From positions 58,286 to 122,285 of the forward strand of contig JAFLSU010000002.1 in assembly GCA_022510765.1 (NCBI GenBank): DNA of 64,000 nucleotides. Direction: 5' to 3'. A program made the position numbers and the translations under genes. The notes beneath the pieces were generated by a model. That model was not told where the DNA came from. It did not search any database and worked only from the letters and a program-made list of their open reading frames with translations. Of the stretch, positions 9,527-19,824 are shown piece by piece (the first letter of the stretch is position 1; every line of letters starts with the position of its first letter). This DNA comes from Christensenellaceae bacterium (GTDB taxonomy: Bacteria; Bacillota; Clostridia; Christensenellales; CAG-138).

Positions 9527-11629
9527 ATGAGTGCGAATATTGCCGAGAGCTTCGGCAGCATGGTGTTTAACGACCTCACCATGAGGGAGAAGCTCCCGAA
9601 GGACATATATAAGGCTTTGAAAAAGACGATCCACGACCGCAAACCCCTCGACCCGAATATAGCTGGCATAATTGCGAACGCCATGAAGGATTGGGCTGTG
9701 GAAAGGGGTGCGACCCATTATACGCACTGGTTCCAGCCGATGACGGGCATCACGGCGGAAAAGCATGACGGGTTCATAACTCCGATCGACGACGGCTGCG
9801 CGATAATGGAGTTTTCGGGAAAGGAGCTTATTAAGGGTGAACCCGATGCATCGAGCTTTCCATCAGGCGGACTCCGCGCAACCTTTGAAGCGAGGGGGTA
9901 TACCGCATGGGATCCCACGAGCTACGCTTTTATAAAGGATAACACCCTGTGCATCCCCACCGTATTCTGCTCCTACGGCGGCGAAGCGCTTGACAAAAAA
10001 ACCCCGCTGCTGCGCTCAATGGATGCGTTGAACACCCAGGCGCTCCGCATACTGAGGCTCCTTGGAGACAACGAAACCAGGAACGTTGTCGCTTCTGTCG
10101 GTGCGGAGCAGGAATACTTTATCATCGATAAGTCCTATTTTGATAAGAGGATAGACTTGATTTACTGCGGCCGCACCCTGATCGGCGCACCGTCCCCCAA
10201 GGGACAGGAGCTGGACGATCATTATTTCGGCAGCATCAACCCGAAGGTCAAGGCTTTCATGCAGGAGCTGGACGAGGAGCTTTGGAAGCTCGGCATATTT
10301 GCAAAGACCGAGCATAACGAGGTCGCTCCCGGGCAGTACGAGCTTGCGCCGTATTTTGAAAACGCGAACAGCGCGACGGATCACAATCAGCTCACGATGG
10401 AGACGATGAAGCGCATCGCTGAAAAGCACGGACTTGTGTGTCTTTTGCATGAAAAACCCTTTGCGGGCGTAAACGGCAGCGGAAAGCACAACAACTGGTC
10501 GCTTTTAACCGACACGGGCGAAAACCTGTTCAAGCCCGGCAGGGAGCCGCAGAACAATCTGCGCTTCCTTGTGTTCCTCTGCGCCGTGATCAAGGCCGTT
10601 GATGAATATCAGGATCTTCTCAGGATCTCGGTTGCGACTGCGGGCAACGACCTGCGGCTCGGCGGCAACGAAGCGCCCACTGCTATCATGTCGATGTTCC
10701 TCGGGGATGAATTGACCGAGATACTTGATTGCATACAAAGCGGCAGCGAATATATTGGAAGGAACCGCGACGAAATAGGAGTTGGCGCGGAGGCTCTCCC
10801 AACCATAAAGAAGGACACGACGGACAGGAACAGGACTTCTTCCTTCGCGTTCACCGGGAATAAATTCGAATTCCGCATGCTTGGTTCATGCCTCTCGATT
10901 TCTGGGCCGAACATCGTGCTGAACACCATCGCGGCGGACGCGCTCAAGGAATTTGCGGACAGGCTTGAAAAAAGGGAGGACGGAATCGGAATCGAGACCG
11001 CCGTGCGAACGCTACTTGCGGATACTATACAAAAGCACAGACGAATCATATTCAACGGTAACGCATACAGCGGCGAGTGGGTGGAGGAAGCAGAACGGCG
11101 CGGACTTTCCAACTATCGCACGACGCCCGATTGTCTTTCAGAGTTTTTATCTGAAAAGAATGTTGGATTGTTTGAACGTCATAACGTCTTCACCTCCGCC
11201 GAGCTGCATTCACGCTGCGATATACTGCATGACAACTACTGCAAGGTGATTCGAATAGAGGCAAGGACTCTGATCTCGATGATAAGGCGCTACATCCTCC
11301 CCGCCGTCAATTCGTACACGGACGAACTTTGCAGGGCGATGGAGCGAATTTCGGGCTGCATTCGGGGAGTTCACGGCGGGGCAAGGCTTGCCCTCGTTTC
11401 GAAGCTCATGGATGGATATGAAAAGCTCTATGAATACGGTGAAAAGCTTGACTCGCTCGTCAATGGGGCGGAGAATATTTGCGATATGAGCCAAAGAGCC
11501 GCATTCTACAGGGACAATCTTATCAAGGTCATGGAGGATGCTCGCAGCGTTTCGGACGAACTTGAGCAGATAACCGCGAAGTCTCATTGGCCGTTCCCGA
11601 CCTATAGCGATATGCTGAATAAATTCTGA
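9527..11629 (+). CDS. glnN: Glutamine synthetase type III
   Basis: 700 aa; FPSGGLRATFEARGYTAWDPTS, GAEQEYFIID, KTEHNEVAPGQYELAP, GVNGSGKHNNWSL, GNEAPTAIMSMFLG. Confidence 0.95.
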   Translation: MSANIAESFGSMVFNDLTMREKLPKDIYKALKKTIHDRKPLDPNIAGIIANAMKDWAVERGATHYTHWFQPMTGITAEKHDGFITPIDDGCAIMEFSGKELIKGEPDASSFPSGGLRATFEARGYTAWDPTSYAFIKDNTLCIPTVFCSYGGEALDKKTPLLRSMDALNTQALRILRLLGDNETRNVVASVGAEQEYFIIDKSYFDKRIDLIYCGRTLIGAPSPKGQELDDHYFGSINPKVKAFMQELDEELWKLGIFAKTEHNEVAPGQYELAPYFENANSATDHNQLTMETMKRIAEKHGLVCLLHEKPFAGVNGSGKHNNWSLLTDTGENLFKPGREPQNNLRFLVFLCAVIKAVDEYQDLLRISVATAGNDLRLGGNEAPTAIMSMFLGDELTEILDCIQSGSEYIGRNRDEIGVGAEALPTIKKDTTDRNRTSSFAFTGNKFEFRMLGSCLSISGPNIVLNTIAADALKEFADRLEKREDGIGIETAVRTLLADTIQKHRRIIFNGNAYSGEWVEEAERRGLSNYRTTPDCLSEFLSEKNVGLFERHNVFTSAELHSRCDILHDNYCKVIRIEARTLISMIRRYILPAVNSYTDELCRAMERISGCIRGVHGGARLALVSKLMDGYEKLYEYGEKLDSLVNGAENICDMSQRAAFYRDNLIKVMEDARSVSDELEQITAKSHWPFPTYSDMLNKF

Positions 11630-11652
11630 TGGCTTGTTTTTGCGAATTCGCA

Positions 11653-11701
11653 AAAGAGGCTGTCCCAAAACTGCTCAAGTAGCTTTGGGGGCAGCCTCTT
11701 T
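11653..11701 (+). terminator. Terminator-like hairpin downstream of glutamine synthetase
   Basis: AAAGAGGCTGTCCCAAA...TTTGGGGGCAGCCTCTTT near-perfect stem. Confidence 0.65.
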
Positions 11702-12067
11702 CGCTCAATTAGCGCAAATCATTGACGCTTTAACAGCGCACATCATTGCATATAATTTTCCCTCTTGCAAAATCCGCGCATCCGTGCTATAATTCGACAT
11801 ATTTGTAGAGTTATGCCCTTTTTGGGGGACATATCCTTCAAATGATAGCGGTCTGCGATCAGATATGATTGCAGCTTTTTCCGAGCGCTTTAATGCCGAG
11901 CTCGGCATCATGTGCTTTGAACGCTATGATCGCATTGCAAGGCGGTAAGGCTTAGCTGCTCGCATAAACAAGAGCACACACAGTTATTACTGTACCCGAC
12001 CGCTTTTTAATGCTTCAGCCTCGTTCCGTGCTCATAGGCGCGGCGAAAGGAATGGTCATAAAGTAAC

Positions 12068-13333
12068 ATGGATACTACCCTATTCTCGTTCATTTTGTGC
12101 CTTGTCCTGATTCTTTTGATAGTCATCTTGGGAATCTTGGAAAAGCGAAAGAACGATCTTAACCTTAAAAGGCTTTGCGTAACCGTTAATGTTAACGGTA
12201 TTCGCGGCAAATCCACAGCCACAAGGCTTATTACCGCAATTCTATGTGAAGCAGGCTACTGCGCCGTTGGAAAAACCACCGGCACATCAGCAAGAATGAT
12301 ATATTTTGACACCGATGAGGAACGGGATGTTGTACGCCGTCCTCACGGGATTACCATATCCGAACAGTTTCGAGTCATCGATAAAGCGGTCAAATACGGT
12401 GCTAATGCCCTTGTTTGCGAATGCATGGCGGTTCGTCCGGAGTACCAGTCGATCTATCAGCATCGGATCATCAACGCCAAGCTCGTCGTTATAACCAATG
12501 TTCTCGAGGATCATCTCGACGAGATGGGACCCACGACCGAACAGATCGCATGGGCTTTTGCCGATACCATCCCATACAACGGCATGGTTGTAATATCAAA
12601 TGATGAATTCACTGAGTTTTTTAAGGACGTTGCTAAAAAGCGCAATACTAAGGTATTCGTTGCGGATGACAGCTTGATCGACGACGAATACCTTTCCCGG
12701 TTCGATTACCATCTTTTCCCACATAATTGTTCAATTGCACTTGCTGCCGCGGATGCGCTCGGCATCGACAGGGAGACAGCCCGTAGAGCCATGCTCAAAG
12801 CACATCCCGATCCCGGCGCACTTCGCTTCTATAATCTGAATACCAATGCAGGTTCTTTTGTCGTTGCCAATGCTTTTGCCGCAAACGAGCCATCGTCCAG
12901 TCTCGATATTTGGGAGGTAATAAAGGAGCGGTATCCGAAAGCCGCCGAGAATCCGATAATACTTATGAACTGCCGCGCCGACAGGGTTGACAGAACGAAG
13001 CAGTTTATTACCGGGTTCTTCCCCATGATACCAAACTCCACGCTCGTTGCCATCGGTGAAAACGCAAACAGCATCACCAAGGCATGCTCAAACGGCTTAC
13101 TTCCCAACGTCGTTGAATACATTGATCTGCAAAGGAAGCCCGTGGACAGGATCATAAGCACATTAAAACCCCTTCTGGCAGATAGGATAATAATCTGCGT
13201 CGGCAATATCCACGGATGCGGCTACCCCGCGCTTGAGGCGCTGCTGCAGCTCGGAGGCGTAGAATGTCCTCGTATAATTTTGGATGGGGACAAGCAAATT
13301 TTACCGTTCAAATTTAAGTTTTTACAGAGGTAA
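12068..13333 (+). CDS. pgsB: Poly-gamma-glutamate synthase ligase subunit (PgsB/CapB)
   Basis: RLCVTVNVNGIRGKSTATRLITAILCEAGY (Mur-ligase-like P-loop), MAVRPEYQ, TNVLEDHLDEMG; followed directly by pgsC and pgsA. Confidence 0.93.
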   Translation: MDTTLFSFILCLVLILLIVILGILEKRKNDLNLKRLCVTVNVNGIRGKSTATRLITAILCEAGYCAVGKTTGTSARMIYFDTDEERDVVRRPHGITISEQFRVIDKAVKYGANALVCECMAVRPEYQSIYQHRIINAKLVVITNVLEDHLDEMGPTTEQIAWAFADTIPYNGMVVISNDEFTEFFKDVAKKRNTKVFVADDSLIDDEYLSRFDYHLFPHNCSIALAAADALGIDRETARRAMLKAHPDPGALRFYNLNTNAGSFVVANAFAANEPSSSLDIWEVIKERYPKAAENPIILMNCRADRVDRTKQFITGFFPMIPNSTLVAIGENANSITKACSNGLLPNVVEYIDLQRKPVDRIISTLKPLLADRIIICVGNIHGCGYPALEALLQLGGVECPRIILDGDKQILPFKFKFLQR

Positions 13334-13338
13334 TCATT

Positions 13339-13800
13339 ATGGGCATAAATATAACGCATTTTTATCTTGCAATCATTATCGGAACCGTCATAAGCCTGCT
13401 TGTTGACGAGTTTCTCGGCATCCAATGCGGCGGTCTTATCGTCCCGGGGTATCTTGCGATGGTCTGTGATGACATTCCATGCGTGCTGCTCGTCTTTGCT
13501 ATCAGCTTTATCGTTTATGTTATAGTGAACTATCTGCTTCCAAAGTTTATGGTTCTGTTCGGAAAGCGAAAATTTGCAATAACGCTGATACTCGGCATAT
13601 CACTAAAGCTTGGCGCGGAACTCCTCTTCCCGCTGCTTCCGTTTGCGACCGTTGCTTTCCGCGGCGTCGGCGCGATCACGCCGAGTCTTCTTGCCAACAC
13701 CTACTCTAAGCAGGGTATTCTATACACCGTACCGGCCGCGATTGCAGCTACGTTGGCGACCTACGGGCTCGTGAATTTGCTCGCGATTTGGGTGGGGTAA
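13339..13800 (+). CDS. pgsC: Poly-gamma-glutamate biosynthesis protein PgsC/CapC
   Basis: Hydrophobic 153-aa protein, GTVISLLVDEFLGIQCGGLIVPGYLAM, between pgsB and pgsA. Confidence 0.92.
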   Translation: MGINITHFYLAIIIGTVISLLVDEFLGIQCGGLIVPGYLAMVCDDIPCVLLVFAISFIVYVIVNYLLPKFMVLFGKRKFAITLILGISLKLGAELLFPLLPFATVAFRGVGAITPSLLANTYSKQGILYTVPAAIAATLATYGLVNLLAIWVG

Positions 13801-13806
13801 CGAAAT

Positions 13807-14982
13807 ATGGACAAAGCATTATTCAAGGACAAAGTATTGTCCATGCAAACACCTAATGAAATGCGGCTCACCCTGAAACAGCGCATACAGATTAGCATAC
13901 GAAGAAGACTTGAAAAGAAGCCCAAATTAATCATCCCTTCATGCATTGCCGTCCTGCTGATTATTGCAATGTTTTTAATCAGCATCATACCGCATACTCC
14001 TGCAGAAATAGGCGCTTCCGATTATCAAAACGAATATTTACAGCTCAGCTTTATGGGTGATGTTATGCTCGGCAGGTACATAGAGGCTTATGCCGAAGCA
14101 AACGGTTATGAGAGCTTTTTTTCCGGGATCAGCGATGTATGGAGCAATTCCGATTTTGTTTTCGCCAACTTAGAGGGCGCGATCGTTCCCGGCGGCGTTG
14201 AGAATTATACCAAGCGCCAAAAGAAAGGCCCGTACCTTCACGCAAGCCAGGATTCCGTGATCGCCATGATGAATTCGGGTATAAATACAATCTCGATAGC
14301 AAACAACCACTGCACCGATTATGGAGCCGAAGCGTATCAGAGCTCGATTGAATGGTTAGAAGGCACGGGGATCAATTACGCCGGCAACGTTTATCTGGAC
14401 GATAGGTATGCCCGCGTATCCGGCACGCAGCTTCAAGCGCAGGAGCTTGATATCGGTTTTATCGCTTTTACGGACGTCTTCCTCAGCGGCACATCGGCCG
14501 CCGGAGTGCTTACAAGCAGAAACAGTTCCCTATATCGGCTCATCAACGATTCCGCGATCAACAACGACCTTACCGTTGTTTACGTTCATTGGGGTGACGA
14601 GTACAGGTCCAACCCCAACGAAGATCAAATAAAGCTTGGACATGATCTTATCGATGCTGGAGCGGACATCGTCATCGGTTGCCATCCCCATGCGGTTCAG
14701 CCCGTCGAAAAATACGGGCGCGGCATCATTTTCTACAGTCTCGGCAACTTTATAATGGATCAGAACAATACTTTTACAAGGGACAGCGTTCTTGTTCAGT
14801 ATAATCGTTCGGAGGATGGCAGCGGCTATTTTGAGTTGGTTCCGGTTCGCATATACGACGGTCGACCCGTTCCGCTTGATAATGGATTCTACAGTAGCCG
14901 CATCCGCCGTGTGCTTACAAAAAAACTTGATTTGGCGGAGTACTCCGTGAAGGATGATGGGCATATTATTATCGAGTTTTAG
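13807..14982 (+). CDS. pgsA: Poly-gamma-glutamate synthesis protein PgsA/CapA
   Basis: N-terminal TM anchor then CapA domain: SFMGDVMLGRYIE, FANLEGAI, SIANNHCTDYG, VHWGDEY, GCHPHAVQPVE. Confidence 0.93.
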   Translation: MDKALFKDKVLSMQTPNEMRLTLKQRIQISIRRRLEKKPKLIIPSCIAVLLIIAMFLISIIPHTPAEIGASDYQNEYLQLSFMGDVMLGRYIEAYAEANGYESFFSGISDVWSNSDFVFANLEGAIVPGGVENYTKRQKKGPYLHASQDSVIAMMNSGINTISIANNHCTDYGAEAYQSSIEWLEGTGINYAGNVYLDDRYARVSGTQLQAQELDIGFIAFTDVFLSGTSAAGVLTSRNSSLYRLINDSAINNDLTVVYVHWGDEYRSNPNEDQIKLGHDLIDAGADIVIGCHPHAVQPVEKYGRGIIFYSLGNFIMDQNNTFTRDSVLVQYNRSEDGSGYFELVPVRIYDGRPVPLDNGFYSSRIRRVLTKKLDLAEYSVKDDGHIIIEF

Positions 14983-15106
14983 GCTCAGCATGGGAGATTA
15001 AACCGATTTGCTATGTCCTGCAATACATCACGAGGCTAACCAATTTTACTGCAATATGTAATGCATCGTATTGCATATCAGGAAGAATAACTATAGAGGA
15101 ATGAAT

Positions 15107-16756
15107 ATGAAGCAATCAATATTTAAATTTATCTTTAAGAGAGGTCTTGCGATCGCACTCCTTGCGGCGTTCGCATTTCAGGTATGCGGTTGCAGCCTAT
15201 TTGGCAAAGAATCGGATAAAACGTCGGATCCCTACCATCCCGATGTTGATATAGCGACACCGGATGGTGCAAATCCCAATCAAACTGCTTCCGTAACGAG
15301 AAACGGCTATTCCATCAGCACTTCAAGCGAATATGCCACTATGGTGGGCGTTTCCATTCTCGAGAGCGGCGGAAACGCAGTTGACGCAGCAATTGCCGTA
15401 GCATATACGCTGGGCGTTGTTGAGGCATACGGTTCCGGCATTGGCGGCGGCGGAGGCATGATAATCTATGACTCCGAAGCCGATGAATACAAATGCCTTA
15501 ACTACCTCTCCGAGGCCGCACCCTCCGGCGCTACCCACCTCAGCATCGGGGTTCCGGGCTTCGTTGACGGAATGCAGACTGCGTATGACCTTTACGGAAC
15601 CATGAAATTCGAAGAGCTGCTTCAGCCCGCGATCGATTATGCTGAAAACGGATTTGTGGTGGATGCGGATTTCCTGATGAGAATACGTAATGCCATCGGA
15701 ACTTTCAGTACGCCCAACACCCCCTATGCCGGCATCTCGAACGTGGGCGACACCATTGTACAGGCCGACACGGCGGCGCTGCTCCGAACCATCGCCACGG
15801 AGGGATCGGAAGCGTTTTATACGGGGAGCATTGCACAAAAGATCATTGCGGCGACACATCTCACCGCGGATGATCTCGCAAGCTATGATACCATCGTATC
15901 CGATGCGGTCGTTGGGGAATTCCATGGGAATGAGATCGCATCCGTCCCCGCCCCCTTCTCCGGCACAACTCTGATACAGATGCTCAAAATGGCTGAAATT
16001 TTGAACATTCCCAACCCGACCACCGACCCCAAAGGATACTTAGACACTCTTGTAAAGCTCTCCATGACATGCGGTAAGGATCGCGTTTCACATATTTGCG
16101 ATACGCGGTTCGCAAGCGTTGAATTCGATTTCACCAAAGCGGTATCGGATGAATATATTTACAATTTGCTCGACCTTGATTACAGCGATTTCGAACCTGA
16201 GTACGAGGGACAGGACACCACTCATTTTTCCATTATCGACAAGAACGGCATGGCCGTCTCCTGCACTAACACGCTGACCCAGTTCTTCGGCTCCAAGCTT
16301 TATATCGACGGTTTTTTCATCAATAACAGCATGCGGAACTTCACCAGCGGCAACAACAAGCTAAAACCCGGTAAACGCTGTAGAACCTTCATGTCGCCTA
16401 CGCTCATCAGAAACGACGCGGGGGACATACTTGCTATCGGCACCCCAGGCGGCAGCATTATTCCTGGGGTCATGGTGCCTATCATTCTTGACATCTATTT
16501 GTTCGACGTCAACCCGCAGGAGGCCGTTAATAAGCAGCGCGTTGTCGTCAGAAACGCACAGTCACTCCTCGTTGAAAACGGCTACGATGGAGTATACGCC
16601 CCGGTGGTGAATACCTCCGGTTCCGGCTACCTCATAGTTCGAATGGGGCTTGACGCGTATTTCGGCAGCGTCAACATCGCTGCTTTCAATAATGAGGTCG
16701 GTTATTTTGCCACTGCTGACATAAGGCGCTATGGGTGCGGCAGGGCGTATAACTGA
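15107..16756 (+). CDS. Gamma-glutamyltransferase/CapD-like lipoprotein
   Basis: Lipobox VCGC; ILESGGNAVDAAIAVAYTLGVVEAYGSGIGGGGGMIIYD; nucleophile region DTTHFSIIDKNGMAVSCTNTLTQFFGS; downstream of pgsBCA. Confidence 0.9.
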   Translation: MKQSIFKFIFKRGLAIALLAAFAFQVCGCSLFGKESDKTSDPYHPDVDIATPDGANPNQTASVTRNGYSISTSSEYATMVGVSILESGGNAVDAAIAVAYTLGVVEAYGSGIGGGGGMIIYDSEADEYKCLNYLSEAAPSGATHLSIGVPGFVDGMQTAYDLYGTMKFEELLQPAIDYAENGFVVDADFLMRIRNAIGTFSTPNTPYAGISNVGDTIVQADTAALLRTIATEGSEAFYTGSIAQKIIAATHLTADDLASYDTIVSDAVVGEFHGNEIASVPAPFSGTTLIQMLKMAEILNIPNPTTDPKGYLDTLVKLSMTCGKDRVSHICDTRFASVEFDFTKAVSDEYIYNLLDLDYSDFEPEYEGQDTTHFSIIDKNGMAVSCTNTLTQFFGSKLYIDGFFINNSMRNFTSGNNKLKPGKRCRTFMSPTLIRNDAGDILAIGTPGGSIIPGVMVPIILDIYLFDVNPQEAVNKQRVVVRNAQSLLVENGYDGVYAPVVNTSGSGYLIVRMGLDAYFGSVNIAAFNNEVGYFATADIRRYGCGRAYN

Positions 16757-16788
16757 TATGAGATAAATTGTAAGATACATGTATTTAA

Positions 16789-16817
16789 ATTGGACGCGGG
16801 TCAATGCCTGCGTCCAA
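16789..16817 (+). terminator. Terminator-like hairpin at the end of the pgs operon
   Basis: TTGGACGC ... GCGTCCAA stem followed by TTCGTTT. Confidence 0.5.
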
Positions 16818-16848
16818 TTCGTTTGCTATTATGCTATTTGCTGCTCCG

Positions 16849-18432
16849 CTAATTGATTTTTATCAGGCTTCGTTTATTGTTTATTAAGTACACTGCACTT
16901 GTTATAAGCACGAGCACCGCAGCCGTCAATCCCATAACAAGGTTTGAATGCTTGCCTCCGAGTGCGAAAACCACTATCAAAGGCGTGATCGATAGCACCA
17001 TGCCCGAAAGCATCGCAACGAGTGCCGCCGCACCCTGTTTGACCACCCTCGCCTCATTGTCCCAATCAAATTTAGGGAAAGCAAGGTTCGCGCCAATACC
17101 TATCACTGCTGAGCAAACGATATATAGCGCCGGAATGAGGAGTATCCATACAGCTTGCAGGAAATCGGGTTTTACCGCGATTATGCCGAATACCGACGCA
17201 ATAAGCCAGCACGGAGCGACAATCAGTAGATTCAGTAATATCTTGCTGTCGAGTATCATTTTATCGGTTATTGGAAGCGATTTCGCGATCCACCAGCTTT
17301 TGCCCTCCATTGAAACGGAACAGCATGTTATGGGCATCATCGAAGCGAACATACTCAGCACAAACGGCATGAGCTTTGAAACAATGCCGGTCATTTCAAT
17401 CGCGTTCTCCACTTCCGAAATATCGACGAATAGGAGCGCGATCGGCGCCAGCATCATAAGGATATAGCCGCTCAGCGTATTCATCACATAGATGCTCGAA
17501 GCAAAGTACCTCTTTAATTCACGCCCCACAAGCGCACGCATGGGAGCGACAGCCTCGATCCTTACCTTCCCTCCGCGTTTTACGCTCGTGTTGAGCGCGG
17601 CGCAGATGCGTCCGAACCGCCGCTGAAGCAGATACACGACGAGTGCGAACAACGCGGACGATCCGCCGAAGAGCAGAACGAAATGGCCGAAGCTCCCCCT
17701 AACCGCGATCTGATTAAACCATATCGACGGCGGAAATACGCGTCCGAGCGTTCCCGAGATGTTTGCTGCAAGCGCGGTCAGCTCCGCTTCCGATGCGGTT
17801 CCGAGGCTCGTTGATATGATCGGATTCAGGATCAGCACCGCGATCACGACCAATATGGTGATTGCGGCTGAAATAATGCTCTTATGCCGAAGCTTTGATG
17901 TTAGATAAGTTATGCCCGCTCCGATGGCGGTCGCGATCGTAAGCGGCAGGAGCGGCAGAAACAATACGCCTATGACGGTCAGAAGGATTGCCCCAAATCC
18001 TGAATGTGCTTGTGTAAAATATATGGCAAGCCCGGGAAGCATGACGACGATGCTCATGATGAGATCCATTACATACATAGTGAGGAACCTTGCTGTCACC
18101 ACTGCCGCAGGCTTTACGGGCAGGGTTATGAGGGTTTCATAATTCTTGATGCCGAATATAGCATTCCCCGCGCTGAACATCGAGAACAGCAACACAACTA
18201 TTGCCGAGGCGGCGTAAAGGTACTGAGGTATGATCTCGGAAAGCCCAATTTTCGCAAGACCGCTCGACAGACCTGCCACATACATGATAAGCATCAGAAA
18301 GATGAACGCGTATGCGACAACCATTACCGTAAGGCTGCGCTTTCTCTTTTTATCGTTCGTATAACGCGCTTCGTTCAGCCCAAACAGCCCGCGAAGCCCG
18401 AGTACGGTCAAAAGCCTTATCTGCCTAAGCAT
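16849..18432 (-). CDS. ABC-2 type exporter permease
   Basis: Many TM segments, about 527 aa, overlapping the upstream ATPase gene; start set to MLRQIRLLTVLG at 18432. Confidence 0.75.
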   Translation of the reverse strand: MLRQIRLLTVLGLRGLFGLNEARYTNDKKRKRSLTVMVVAYAFIFLMLIMYVAGLSSGLAKIGLSEIIPQYLYAASAIVVLLFSMFSAGNAIFGIKNYETLITLPVKPAAVVTARFLTMYVMDLIMSIVVMLPGLAIYFTQAHSGFGAILLTVIGVLFLPLLPLTIATAIGAGITYLTSKLRHKSIISAAITILVVIAVLILNPIISTSLGTASEAELTALAANISGTLGRVFPPSIWFNQIAVRGSFGHFVLLFGGSSALFALVVYLLQRRFGRICAALNTSVKRGGKVRIEAVAPMRALVGRELKRYFASSIYVMNTLSGYILMMLAPIALLFVDISEVENAIEMTGIVSKLMPFVLSMFASMMPITCCSVSMEGKSWWIAKSLPITDKMILDSKILLNLLIVAPCWLIASVFGIIAVKPDFLQAVWILLIPALYIVCSAVIGIGANLAFPKFDWDNEARVVKQGAAALVAMLSGMVLSITPLIVVFALGGKHSNLVMGLTAAVLVLITSAVYLINNKRSLIKIN

Positions 18433-19132
18433 GGCGCACGACCTCCATAAAAACGTCCTCAAGTGATTTCCCGTCCGTAAGCTCATTCATGCCGCCATAG
18501 GCAAGAAGCCTGCCGTCCCTGATTATCGCTGCCTTATTGCACAGCTTCTCCGCAACGTCGAGAACATGGGTCGAGAAGAACACCGCCCCACCCTCCTTGC
18601 ATATGCGGCGCATGATGGCCTTGAGCGTCACGACCGCCTCGGGGTCAAGTCCGACAAACGGCTCGTCGAGTATCAGCAGCTTTGGCTCGTGCAGCAGCGC
18701 TCCGATCACGGCGAGCTTTTGCTTCATGCCGTGCGAATACGATGAAATGAGATTCGCAAGCTCGGATGAGAGACTCAGCTCCTCCCCAAGCTTCTCTATG
18801 CGCGCCTTTCTTTCCGCAGTCGATATTTTAAATATATCGGCTATGAAATTGAGGTATTGAATGCCCGTAAGGTATTCATAAAGATCGGGATTGTCAGGAA
18901 TATAGGCAAATTTTTGCTTGCAAAGAATCGGGTTTTCCTTGATCGAAACGCCATCGATAAGAATATCCCCTTCAAAATCGATTATGCCGACCGCCGCCTT
19001 GATGGTCGTGGTCTTGCCCGCGCCGTTATGCCCGATAAAGGCGCAGATGTCGCCCGCCTCCACTTCGAGGCTGAGGTTCGAAACGGCGGTTTTGTTGCCG
19101 TAGGTTTTGGTAAGATTTCGTATACTAAGCAT
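18425..19132 (-). CDS. ABC transporter ATP-binding protein
   Basis: Walker A GHNGAGKTT, signature SSYSHGMKQKLAV, Walker B LLILDEP. Confidence 0.93.
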   Translation of the reverse strand: MLSIRNLTKTYGNKTAVSNLSLEVEAGDICAFIGHNGAGKTTTIKAAVGIIDFEGDILIDGVSIKENPILCKQKFAYIPDNPDLYEYLTGIQYLNFIADIFKISTAERKARIEKLGEELSLSSELANLISSYSHGMKQKLAVIGALLHEPKLLILDEPFVGLDPEAVVTLKAIMRRICKEGGAVFFSTHVLDVAEKLCNKAAIIRDGRLLAYGGMNELTDGKSLEDVFMEVVRHA

Positions 19133-19386
19133 ATTGACCTACCTTTTTCAAGATTTATTCAATTATATTCCATTGCGATAAATATTTCAATCGTGCATTC
19201 ATGAAAAAAGTTCATGCATAAGTTTGTTATCATCAAATTTATTTCTCCAATCGACACGCCCCGCCGCAGGGGAAACCATCAGAGTGAATAAACGTAAAAT
19301 TCACAGTGAATATATTGTATTGTCCTCGAAAACATGGTAAACTATGGGGTAAATGATTTAAGTCGAAGCGGCTGAATGGAGATTCA

Positions 19387-19824
19387 TTGATGCTAAAATC
19401 CGATCCCATCGTAAGAAAGGAGACTCTGCGTATCATCGTCGGTGAGCTTGCGCTCAGCGCGGTGATGCAGCTTGTGTTCCTTTTGCTTGGGTTCTGGAAT
19501 ATTACGGTGCTTTACGGAAACCTCCTCGGTGCGTTTGCCGCAGTACTAAATTTCTACCTTATGTGCCTTACGGTGCTTAAGGCGGTCTCGCTCGAACCCG
19601 ATAAGGCGAAGCAGCATATTAGAACCTCGCAGATGCTGCGCATGCTGATGCTACTCGGATTCGCGCTCGTGGGCGTGCTTTTGGGCTGCTTCAACACCAT
19701 TGCTTCGCTTGTACCGCTCTTCTTCCCGCGCATCGTGATAACATTCTATCAGCTTACCCATCGCGGTGAAACGGATGAGCAGACCGATTCCGCAGGAACG
19801 GAGGTTCCGGAAGATGAACGATAG
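19387..19824 (+). CDS. atpI: ATP synthase subunit I-like membrane protein
   Basis: Small polytopic protein directly upstream of atpB; positional plus hydropathy evidence. Confidence 0.7.
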   Translation: MMLKSDPIVRKETLRIIVGELALSAVMQLVFLLLGFWNITVLYGNLLGAFAAVLNFYLMCLTVLKAVSLEPDKAKQHIRTSQMLRMLMLLGFALVGVLLGCFNTIASLVPLFFPRIVITFYQLTHRGETDEQTDSAGTEVPEDER

